From Myxococcus stipitatus DSM 14675 (GTDB lineage Bacteria; Myxococcota; Myxococcia; Myxococcales; Myxococcaceae), in NCBI RefSeq assembly GCF_000331735.1, contig NC_020126.1:9117501-9181500 (forward strand): a stretch of DNA of 64,000 bases. Direction: 5' to 3'. How positions within the stretch are numbered: position 1 is the stretch's first letter; every line of letters begins with the position of its first letter. This document shows, piece by piece, positions 33,241 to 41,310 of the stretch. Made by a program: the position numbers and the translations under genes. Below the pieces are notes generated by a model that made no database searches, was not told the DNA's origin, and was given only the letters and a program-made list of their open reading frames with translations.

Positions 33241-34746
33241 ATGACCACACCCCCCGCGGCCTCTTCTGCCTTCACCCCGCTGAGCCGACCGAACGCCCCG
33301 CCGCTGTCGCGGCTCGCGCGCTACGAGCCTCGAACCCACACATACACGCCCCTGACGGGCCCGCTGGAGCAGGTGACCCAGGACGGCTGCCACGTCTATG
33401 TGGTGACGCATGGATGGGCGGAGGGGTTCAGTGACGTCATGGTGGACTACGCCAAGGCCACCCACGGCAAGATGCTGACCGTCTGGGAGACCCTCGTCTG
33501 GCACGGGAGCAATCCTGGACCCGCGGGCGCGTGGATCTTCAAGCCCACGTCCGACTCCCAGAAGGGCATCACCGTGTCGCCCGTGGGCATGGCCCACGCC
33601 ATCACCCAGTTGGACCCCTTGGCCATCGTGCTCGTCTACAGCTGGCTCGACGGCGCGGCGACTCCCGCGAACCTGCTGGATGGCCACTTCTCCCAGGCCA
33701 ACACGGACATGTTCGGGCTCATCGCCGGACAGGCCATCCAGATGGCCCTGCCCGAAGACTTCGTCGCCTCCGGTGGCCTCCTGCACCTGATTGGCCACAG
33801 CGACGGCACGAAGGTGATGACCATCGCCGCCGCCGAGCTCATCGAGCATGGAATCCCCGTCACCCAGCTCACCCTCTTCGACTCCCCCGAGAACTCGACC
33901 GCGCGCAGCCATGACTCCGCCAACTTCCTCTGGTACTACCTCGCGCGTGTTCCCGGAGCGCGGCCCGCCAAGGGCCCGGTGGGGACGTTCATCGACAACT
34001 ACATCTCGATGTTCGGCACGACGCTGTCCGCCTTCAACTACACCGACCCGAAGGGCACGGCCGTCGACCCGCTGAGCAAGGACGTCGACCTGAACCGCAT
34101 CGTCGATACGACCCTCCAGTCGCAGGTGCTCTACGGCACCTCCAGCACGGAGGACGGCAACCGGCACTGCTATGCGCCCGCGTGGTACTCCGGCACCAGC
34201 GTGGACACGACCTACGGCGGAAACGTCTACGGGCTCGGGTGGTCTCCGCTGCTGCATGCCCCGTCGGTGGCGGGAGCGCTGCACCAAGCAGAGGTACAGA
34301 CCTGGACCGTCCCCACCCAGAAAACCCAGTTCGCCTTGGCCTCCGCCTCCACGCCCGCCGCGATTTCGCCTGCCTTCGCGCTGCTGGATCCAACGAATCC
34401 AGCACCCACGAAGCTGATGGCGACGCGGGGGAAAGTGGGTGTCGAGCCCGTCTCCGTCACGGGTCTCCCCACGGGTGTGAACGGGCTTTCGTTCTCCTAC
34501 AAGTTCGAGGCGACGACCCCGATGGCACTTGCTGGAGCCACGCTGAAGGTGACGCTCGGTGAGAGGCTGCTCTTCATGATGGAAGGGATGTGGAGCGGCA
34601 CCCAGGCCAGGACGGCGACCCTGAACGCCGCCTCGCTCGCCACCCTCAGGGAGGGAACGCTCACCTTCACGCTCGAATACGACGGCCCGGGGTGGGTGAA
34701 CGCCACCATCGCGAATCTCTATTACTTCACCGGGCTCGACACCTGA
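33241..34746 (+). CDS. Alpha/beta-hydrolase-fold protein, unknown substrate
   Basis: 501 residues from the ATG at 33241; upstream in-frame ATGs at 33193 and 33232 are possible. The first 300 residues look like an alpha/beta hydrolase: a strand ending in VYVVTHGWAEGF (HG oxyanion motif), the nucleophile elbow LIGHSDGTKV (Ser in GHSDG), and TLFDSPENS after the next strand. The C-terminal region (about 360-501) is beta-rich and resembles a carbohydrate-binding or adhesion sandwich, ending WVNATIANLYYFTG. There is no signal peptide. It could be a lipase-like or esterase-like enzyme. Confidence 0.65.
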   Translation: MTTPPAASSAFTPLSRPNAPPLSRLARYEPRTHTYTPLTGPLEQVTQDGCHVYVVTHGWAEGFSDVMVDYAKATHGKMLTVWETLVWHGSNPGPAGAWIFKPTSDSQKGITVSPVGMAHAITQLDPLAIVLVYSWLDGAATPANLLDGHFSQANTDMFGLIAGQAIQMALPEDFVASGGLLHLIGHSDGTKVMTIAAAELIEHGIPVTQLTLFDSPENSTARSHDSANFLWYYLARVPGARPAKGPVGTFIDNYISMFGTTLSAFNYTDPKGTAVDPLSKDVDLNRIVDTTLQSQVLYGTSSTEDGNRHCYAPAWYSGTSVDTTYGGNVYGLGWSPLLHAPSVAGALHQAEVQTWTVPTQKTQFALASASTPAAISPAFALLDPTNPAPTKLMATRGKVGVEPVSVTGLPTGVNGLSFSYKFEATTPMALAGATLKVTLGERLLFMMEGMWSGTQARTATLNAASLATLREGTLTFTLEYDGPGWVNATIANLYYFTGLDT

Positions 34747-34758
34747 GCAGGCCCGACG

Positions 34759-37041
34759 TCAGGCCGTGGAGACCGCGACCTCGCGGACGTCCACGGCCGG
34801 CGTCGGGGTGAGGCGCAGCTTCTTTCGCAGCGCGCGGTAGTGACGCAGCCAGGGCACGTTCAAGGGGTCCAGCACCAATGCCTCGGCATAGCGTGCCAGG
34901 GCCCCCGCCAGGGATTGCGCTGCTTCCAGCGCGTGCCCCTGGTCGAAGAGCGCCCGTGCCCGGGTCTCCGCGAGAGGACGCGTGGAGAGGAACACCTGGC
35001 GCAAGGCTCCGGTGCTCTCCTCCGACAGGCCCGCGTCGAGGCAGCGCGCGACTCCGGCGAGGTTGCCCCGCGCGGCGTCGAGGCCCACGCGAGACGAGGG
35101 CTCCCCCAACGCACGGCCCGCCGCATCCACCCGGCGCAGCAGGTCCTCCAGGGCCTGTCGCTGCCCCACCGGAAGGGGGCGCTGACGGAACTGGCTCAGG
35201 TGGCGCAGCGTGGAGAGGGCGCGACGGCGCACCTGCTCGAAGTCCTCGTGGGGCAGCGCGCCCAGCAGGGCATAGGGGTCCTTCTCCAGGCCCGCCGAAC
35301 GCACCAGCAGCAGCGCCACCTCCGCATCGGGGACAGGCTCCGCGTCCAGGACTCCGTGCACGACCCCTACGCCCAGCGCATGCGCCAGGAGGTCTCGCGC
35401 CGACTCGCCCGCGAACTGGACATAGAGGCCCGAGGCGCCGCCCCAGCCCCGCGCCTCCTCGCTCGTGACGTGGCGGACGACGTCGCAGTCGCCCACCACC
35501 TGCCGCTTCCCCAACATCAACTCCACGGGGACCTGCGCGGCCAGCGGCGGTAACGGCCCCGCCCACGCGGCGAAGAAGCCCTTCACCGTCACATCCCCCA
35601 CCCGCACGGGGACGAACTCCGCATCCGGCGCGAGGCCCAGCCGGACACACAGCCCCGTGGGGGCCTCCATCCGCGGCGCGGTGGCCTCGGACCGCGCGCT
35701 GACCCACGCTGCGTCCGTCACCTCTCCTCGCGCATCCATCCGTGGCGCGGTGGCCTCGAGCCGCGCGCTGCCCCACGCCGCGTCCGTCACCTCTCCTCGC
35801 GCATCCATCCGTGGCGCGGTGCCCTCGGGCCGCGCGCTGACCCACGCCGCGTCCGTCACCTCTCCTCGCGCATCCATCCGTGGCGCGGTGGCCTCGGGCC
35901 GCGCGCTGCCCCACGCCGCGTCCGTCACCTCTCGTCGCGCATCCATCCGTGGCGCAAGGCCGACAGCACGCACACCGCCGAGCGCCACGTCTGAAGCGAG
36001 TCCGCCTCCTGTGTCTCCCCGGAACGCGGGCACCTCGGCAACCGCCGCACTTGTACGCGAGCCCTCCTCGTTGTGCGCCACCTCCCGCAGCGCCGCGTGC
36101 ATCGGCGTCGCGCCATCCTCGGGCAGCGCATCTCCGAAGATGGAGACCCCACCCCTCAACGTGCGCGTGCGCGCCGTCGCCCGGCCCATCCCCTCCAGCA
36201 ACGCCTCACGAAACTCCCGCGCGTTCTCGAACCGCTCCTCAGGCTCCTCCGCCAGCGCTCGCAGCAGCGCGGCCGAGAGCCCCCGCGGAACACTCGAGTC
36301 CACCACCTCCGGCCGCACCGGCGACATGCCTCCGACGCGCCCGAACCCGAACGGCAGCCGCCCCGTCACGAGCAGGTACCCCACCACCCCCAGCGCATAC
36401 ACATCCGTGCGCGCATCCACCGCGAGCCCCATCCACTGCTCGGGCGCGAGGAACTCCGGCGAGCCCACCACCATCCCGCACGCGCGCTCCCTCGGCGTGA
36501 GCCGCGCGGTCAGCACCGCGCGCGTCTCGAAGCCGAGCACCTTCACCCGCCGCTCCCCCCGCGTGAGCCGCAGGCACTCCGTCGACAACCCGCCGTGCAC
36601 CAACCCGCGCGCATGCGCGGCCTCCAGCGCCTCCAGCACCTGCGTCAGCAGCCCCACCACCTCCCCGGGCGGAAGCGGAACGGGCAGGCGCGCGAGGTCC
36701 TCGCCCTCCACGTACTCCATCAACATGCACGGCAGCCCCTGTGGCCCGGGGCGCGCATCCAGCACCCGCGCCACATGGCGATGCCGCAGGCCCCGCAGCC
36801 GCCGAGCCTCCTCGAGGAACGCGGCCCTCACCAACGGCCGCACCGCCAGCCTCGGGTGCAACACCTTCACCGCGAAGAGATGACCCGAAGGCCCATGCTC
36901 GGCCCGATACACCGTGCCGACCGACCCCCAACCCACGGCCTCACGCAGCACCAGCGGCCCGTGCCGCTGTCCCTCCAGAGACGGAACCGCCGGACAACTC
37001 GTGCCCACCGGATGCTCCACCGCGCAGTGTCCGCATGCCAT
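34759..37041 (-). CDS. Multidomain pseudokinase (Ser/Thr kinase-like) with tandem repeats
   Basis: 760 residues from the ATG at 37041. N-terminal zinc-ribbon-like CGHC...SC (3-16). Kinase-like domain (about 28-285) with glycine loop GWGSVGTVY and VAIK-type Lys59 (FAVKV), but HRD is replaced by His-Gly-Gly (149-151), the following Asn is absent, and DFG is Gly-Phe-Glu (170-172). APE remains (199-201). Phosphotransfer is therefore unlikely. Four 23-residue repeats (APRMDARGEVTDAAW...) cover 363-458. Then comes a PilZ-like stretch (about 465-555), a J-domain-like stretch without HPD (KDPYALLGALPHEDFEQVRR) and a final TPR-like helix pair. Probably a signalling scaffold. Confidence 0.82.
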   Translation of the reverse strand: MACGHCAVEHPVGTSCPAVPSLEGQRHGPLVLREAVGWGSVGTVYRAEHGPSGHLFAVKVLHPRLAVRPLVRAAFLEEARRLRGLRHRHVARVLDARPGPQGLPCMLMEYVEGEDLARLPVPLPPGEVVGLLTQVLEALEAAHARGLVHGGLSTECLRLTRGERRVKVLGFETRAVLTARLTPRERACGMVVGSPEFLAPEQWMGLAVDARTDVYALGVVGYLLVTGRLPFGFGRVGGMSPVRPEVVDSSVPRGLSAALLRALAEEPEERFENAREFREALLEGMGRATARTRTLRGGVSIFGDALPEDGATPMHAALREVAHNEEGSRTSAAVAEVPAFRGDTGGGLASDVALGGVRAVGLAPRMDARREVTDAAWGSARPEATAPRMDARGEVTDAAWVSARPEGTAPRMDARGEVTDAAWGSARLEATAPRMDARGEVTDAAWVSARSEATAPRMEAPTGLCVRLGLAPDAEFVPVRVGDVTVKGFFAAWAGPLPPLAAQVPVELMLGKRQVVGDCDVVRHVTSEEARGWGGASGLYVQFAGESARDLLAHALGVGVVHGVLDAEPVPDAEVALLLVRSAGLEKDPYALLGALPHEDFEQVRRRALSTLRHLSQFRQRPLPVGQRQALEDLLRRVDAAGRALGEPSSRVGLDAARGNLAGVARCLDAGLSEESTGALRQVFLSTRPLAETRARALFDQGHALEAAQSLAGALARYAEALVLDPLNVPWLRHYRALRKKLRLTPTPAVDVREVAVSTA
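35666..35941. repeat. Four tandem 69-bp repeats inside the pseudokinase gene
   Basis: The mark TCCAT recurs at 35666, 35735, 35804, 35873 and 35942, exactly 69 nt apart. This gives four full units and a partial fifth. The units differ at only a few bases. Being a multiple of three, each codes 23 residues on the minus strand and copy number can change without breaking the frame. Confidence 0.93.
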
Positions 37042-37236
37042 GTCGCCACCGCCTCTGCCGCCCCGGCATGGGGCGGATGGCGGCGACACTGCAACCCGCG
37101 TGCTCCCCCTGCTTCGTCAGGAACCCGACAGGACAACCTCCCGCCAGGACCAGAACCCCGGGAAAGCCGCTGCCCAGAGACGGAAAAACTTTCAGCCCCC
37201 GGGTCGGAACTTTCTCCAGCGCACACCCAGCGCTGA

Positions 37237-38301
37237 CTACAGGTACTTCTGCAGCTTCCTCGCCTTGAGAGCCTCGACGACCTTGCGCACGTCCTGGCTC
37301 TTCTCACGGGGCACCACCAGCACCGCGTCCCCGGAGTCCACCACCACCACGTCCTTGAGCCCCACCACCGACAGCGGGCGTTTGTCCGCGAGCACCACGC
37401 AGCCCGTACAGTCCACCACCACGGCCAGGTCGCCGGAGATGACGTTGCCGTTCGCATCCGCGGGGCGCACCTCGGGAATCGCCGCGAACGAGCCCACGTC
37501 GGACCAGCCGAAGTCCCCCGGCAGCACCGCGATGTTGGACGCCTTCTCCATCACGCCGTAGTCGATGGAGATGGAGGGCAGCTTGGGGAACACCTTCTTC
37601 AGCACCGCCGCGTAGGTGCGCTTGCCCACCGTCTTGCGCAGCGCCTCCAGGCCCTTCTTCATCTCCGGCATGTGCTGCGCGAAGGCGGCCAGGATGACGT
37701 CCGCGCGGAAGACGAAGATGCCGCCGTTCCACAGGTACTCCCCCGAGGACACATAGCCCCGGGCCGTCTCCACGTCGGGCTTCTCCTTGAACGCCTTCAC
37801 CGCCCGGCCGCCGCCCTCCAGCGAGGCGCCCACCTGGATGTAGCCGTAGCCCGTCTCGGGGCGGTTCGGCTGGATGCCCAGCGTGACGATGTGCCCGCCC
37901 TCCGCGATGCGCGCGGCCTCCGCCAGCGTGCGCTTGAAGCCGGGCACGTCCGCGACGTGGTGGTCCGAGGGCAGCACCACCATGACGCCTTCGGGGTCCC
38001 TGGCCGCGACGTGGAGGGCCGCCAGCGCGATGGCGGGCGCGGTGTTGCGCGCCACCGGCTCCACCAGCAGGTTCCCCTTGGGCAGCCCCTTCACCAGCTT
38101 CGCCGCCGCCTTCGCGTGCAGCGGGCCGCAGACGATGAAGGTGTTCTTCACCGTCGACAGGCCCTTGAGGCGCGCGGCGGTGTCGGTGATGAGCGGCTGC
38201 CTCGAGGCCAACGGCAGGAACTGCTTGGGCCGCGCCTGGCGGGACAGGGGCCAGAAACGGGTGCCGGAACCACCAGCCATGATGACGGGGTAGAGGGCCA
38301 T
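37237..38301 (-). CDS. Mannose-1-phosphate guanylyltransferase
   Basis: 354 residues from the ATG at 38301 (AGGAG 11 nt upstream). Nucleotidyltransferase signature at the N-terminus (YPVIMAGGSGTRFWPLSR...PKQFLPL), then NTAPAIALAAL, VVLPSDHHV, YGYIQVG and the sugar-binding FKEKPDVETA and YLWNGGIFVF. This is the ManC type without the C-terminal isomerase domain. It makes GDP-mannose for polysaccharide or glycan synthesis. It is divergent (122 nt) from the SGNH-MBOAT pair, which fits a role in exopolysaccharide. Confidence 0.94.
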   Translation of the reverse strand: MALYPVIMAGGSGTRFWPLSRQARPKQFLPLASRQPLITDTAARLKGLSTVKNTFIVCGPLHAKAAAKLVKGLPKGNLLVEPVARNTAPAIALAALHVAARDPEGVMVVLPSDHHVADVPGFKRTLAEAARIAEGGHIVTLGIQPNRPETGYGYIQVGASLEGGGRAVKAFKEKPDVETARGYVSSGEYLWNGGIFVFRADVILAAFAQHMPEMKKGLEALRKTVGKRTYAAVLKKVFPKLPSISIDYGVMEKASNIAVLPGDFGWSDVGSFAAIPEVRPADANGNVISGDLAVVVDCTGCVVLADKRPLSVVGLKDVVVVDSGDAVLVVPREKSQDVRKVVEALKARKLQKYL

Positions 38302-38423
38302 GCGGGGTACGACTCCTGCGAGTGCCGGTTCGTCGCCGGCGGGAGGCGCCAGGGTCTTCCCCCGGCGTGAATGGCGGCGCACCATACCGTTTCGGCCTTT
38401 TCGGGAAAGAGGGAGCCCGCCCC

Positions 38424-41309
38424 ATGCCGCCCCCCACCGGGCCGTTGCGACCCCCACCCTCCCGCCAGGACAGGTCGCCCGTCCGCTCCCCGGACGATGA
38501 AGCGGCCTTGGACGGCGAGAGTTTTGACCCGCCCCCGAAAAGCCAGTCTCATGTCGCGCTGTTGGACTTCCTCAAGGCCAGAACCACCGGGCTGACGCTC
38601 ACCCTCACCGTCGCACTGGCGCTGGGGCTTTCACTCGCCCCGATTCCGGAGTCGTGGCGGCCCCTGCCCAGCCTCCAGCAGGGTCCGCTGGGCCAGAAGC
38701 TGCTGGCCCTGGTCGTCCCCGCGTCGTTCCGAGGCGGCCGCCCCGCGCCCCTCCCGGAGGTCGACGCCGCCTCGCCGGACACGCCCAAGTCCCCCGCCCT
38801 CCCGGAGGAGGACTCCCCCGAGGACGCCGGCCCCGAGGTGGCCACGGGCCCCGCCACGCCGCCCCCCGCCGTGCCCACCACACCCGGCATCGGCCTGGAG
38901 GAGCTCAGCGCCCCCACCCTGGCGCGCGCCGTGGAGTTGGAGGCCCTGCGCGAGCGGATGAGCGCGCAGCACGTGGACATCGAGCCCAACTGCCGCAAGG
39001 CCCGCGCCGACGGCACCTGTGAGGAGGACGGCCTGGCGCCCTTCCTGCGCGCGCTGGGAGAGCTCCGCTCCGACACGCGGCGCTCGCCCGTGCGCGTGGT
39101 GCACCTGGGCGACTCGCTGGTCGCGTCGGACTACATCACCGACGTGGTGCGCGACAGGCTCCAAGAGCGCTTCGGCTCCGGAGGCAAGGGCTTCCTCTTC
39201 ATCACCCGCCCCGCGAGCGCGGGACGGTGGACGCGCTCCGGACGGGGCTCGGACGGCTGGGAGATTGCCCGACTGGTGGACACCAAGTGGCCCCGGGACA
39301 GGGTGGGCTGGACGGGCGTGGCCTTCACCGCCAGCGGCCCGCAGAACACGAAGTACGACGTGGAGGGCTCGCGCGTCGCGGAGCTGTTCTTCCTGGCCCA
39401 GCCCGCCAGCGGCTCCGTGCAGCTCTCCGTGGACGGCCGGCCGCTGCAGCGCGTGCAGACGCGCGGCTTCTCGAAGACGAAGTCGGAGGCGGCCTTCGCG
39501 CGGGTCTCCATCCCCGAGGGCGCCAAGACGCTGACGCTCACCACGTCCGGCAAGGTGGAGCTGCACGGCGTCACGCTGGAGACAGGCACCCCGGGCGTCA
39601 TCTACGACACGGTGGGCCTGCTGGGCGGCATGGCGGAGGTGTACCTGCGCGCCCAGCCCGCGGCCTTCCGCGCGCAGCTGCGGCAGCGCAAGCCCGCCAT
39701 GGTGGTGCTGATGGTGGGCGGCAACGAGGCGTTCTTCTACTCGCGAGACCGCACGACGCTGGACGAGGTGCGCGCGCAGATGAAGGAGCTGGTGTCGCGC
39801 GTGCGCGCCAACGTGCCGGACGCGGCGTGCCTGGTGATGTCCCCCATCGACGCGGGCGTGCGCACCATGGGCGGCGAGCTGGTGCCGCGCCGAGGCTCCA
39901 AGGAGGTCTCCGACATCTTCCGCGAGGAGGCGCGCCTGGGCGGCTGCGCGTTCTGGGACGCGTACAGCGCCATGGGCGGCGAGGGCGCGGCGCTGCGGTG
40001 GCTGGAGGCAGGGCTGATGCTGGAGGACCTGGTGCATCCGCGCGCGAAGGGCTCCGACCTGCTCGGCCACCTCTTCGACCTGGCGCTCCAGCGCAGCTTC
40101 GCGAAGACACACGCGCCGCTGGTGCCCGTGCGGGACGACTCCGGGCTCCAGGGTGCGGACACCGCGCTGCCCAAGACCTTCGACCGGCTGCGACGCCGCG
40201 AGGCGGGAGAAGCCCTGCGTGTGGGCATCGCGCAGCTGGGTGCGTCGCACACGGCCTCGCACTACTTCACGGACGCGGTGCGCGGCGTGCTGACCCAGCG
40301 CTTCGGCGACGCGGGCCGAGGCTTCATCGCCGCGGGCAAGGCGTCTCCTCGGCTGGAGAACGCGCGCGTGGCCCGCGAGCTGGTGGGCGACTGGAAGGTG
40401 GAGGACGCGCTGGAGTCTGCGCCCGGTGGACTGTGGGGCCTGACGGGCATCCGCGCCGTGGGCACTCCGGGCGCGAAGCTGCGCATCGAGTTCTGCAAGG
40501 ACTGCCCGGAGGCGAAGGCGCTCTCGGGGCGCCTGGACCTCTACGCGCTGGACGTGCCGGACACGGCCGCCCCCGAGATTCGCATCGACGGCGAGGCCAT
40601 GCCTCCCGACGCGCCGCTCCCCGAGCCCCTGGCCGCGCCCACCGTGCGCATCCGCTCCTTCCCCGTCACGGGGGCCTCGCATCGGGTGGAGGTGGAGGCG
40701 CCCTCGGGCAGTGGTGTGACGGTGCTCGGCGCCGCGCTGGAGTACGACAGGCCCGGCGTGGTGATGGACGCGCTGGGGCTGCCGGGCTCCACGGCCTTCA
40801 CGCTGCGGAACATGGACGCGGGCGCGGTGGACTCGCAGCTCGCCTCACGGCGGCCGGACCTGCTGGTCTTCTGGTACGGCACGAATGAAGCGGGCCTCGC
40901 GGACCTGGACGCGGCGGGACTGACGCGCGACTACTCGGCGCTCATCACCCGGCTGCGCAAGGCCACGGGCAACGCCGAGTGCCTGCTGATGGGCCCCACG
41001 GACCGGCTGCAACAGGACGCGAACGCCCGCTGGACGGAGGCGCCCGCGCTGGGCTCGGTGTTGAGCGTGCTGCCCCAGGTGGCGCGGGACGCGGGGTGCG
41101 CGTACTGGTCTCCTCGCGCGGCCATGGGCGGTGAGCGGGCCATGCTGCGCTGGCAGCGCGCGCGCCCGGTGCTGGGCCACGCGGACGGCGTCCACCTGAC
41201 GCCGGAGGGCTACGAGCGACTGGCGGCGAGCTTCGCGCGCGACTTCCTGGCCGCCTACGAGCAGCACAAGAAGGGCCCCCCCACCGCCGCACGCATGGAC
41301 GGAAACTGA
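38424..41309 (+). CDS. Membrane-anchored protein with two SGNH hydrolase domains
   Basis: 961 residues from the ATG at 38424 (AGAGGGAG upstream). Short cytoplasmic tail, one transmembrane helix (about 53-73), an acidic Pro-rich linker (100-155), then two SGNH domains in tandem. First: VVHLGDSLVASDYITD (Ser231), VLMVGGNEAFF and the EDLVHP Asp/His pair. Second: AQLGASHTASHYFTD (Ser608), LVFWYGTNEAGL and DGVHLTPEGY. The two starts align residue for residue, so this is an internal duplication in which the second GDS became GAS. One nucleotide separates it from an MBOAT gene. The pair should transfer or remove acyl groups on extracellular polysaccharide, as AlgX/AlgJ do with AlgI. Confidence 0.85.
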   Translation: MPPPTGPLRPPPSRQDRSPVRSPDDEAALDGESFDPPPKSQSHVALLDFLKARTTGLTLTLTVALALGLSLAPIPESWRPLPSLQQGPLGQKLLALVVPASFRGGRPAPLPEVDAASPDTPKSPALPEEDSPEDAGPEVATGPATPPPAVPTTPGIGLEELSAPTLARAVELEALRERMSAQHVDIEPNCRKARADGTCEEDGLAPFLRALGELRSDTRRSPVRVVHLGDSLVASDYITDVVRDRLQERFGSGGKGFLFITRPASAGRWTRSGRGSDGWEIARLVDTKWPRDRVGWTGVAFTASGPQNTKYDVEGSRVAELFFLAQPASGSVQLSVDGRPLQRVQTRGFSKTKSEAAFARVSIPEGAKTLTLTTSGKVELHGVTLETGTPGVIYDTVGLLGGMAEVYLRAQPAAFRAQLRQRKPAMVVLMVGGNEAFFYSRDRTTLDEVRAQMKELVSRVRANVPDAACLVMSPIDAGVRTMGGELVPRRGSKEVSDIFREEARLGGCAFWDAYSAMGGEGAALRWLEAGLMLEDLVHPRAKGSDLLGHLFDLALQRSFAKTHAPLVPVRDDSGLQGADTALPKTFDRLRRREAGEALRVGIAQLGASHTASHYFTDAVRGVLTQRFGDAGRGFIAAGKASPRLENARVARELVGDWKVEDALESAPGGLWGLTGIRAVGTPGAKLRIEFCKDCPEAKALSGRLDLYALDVPDTAAPEIRIDGEAMPPDAPLPEPLAAPTVRIRSFPVTGASHRVEVEAPSGSGVTVLGAALEYDRPGVVMDALGLPGSTAFTLRNMDAGAVDSQLASRRPDLLVFWYGTNEAGLADLDAAGLTRDYSALITRLRKATGNAECLLMGPTDRLQQDANARWTEAPALGSVLSVLPQVARDAGCAYWSPRAAMGGERAMLRWQRARPVLGHADGVHLTPEGYERLAASFARDFLAAYEQHKKGPPTAARMDGN

Positions 41310-41310
41310 C

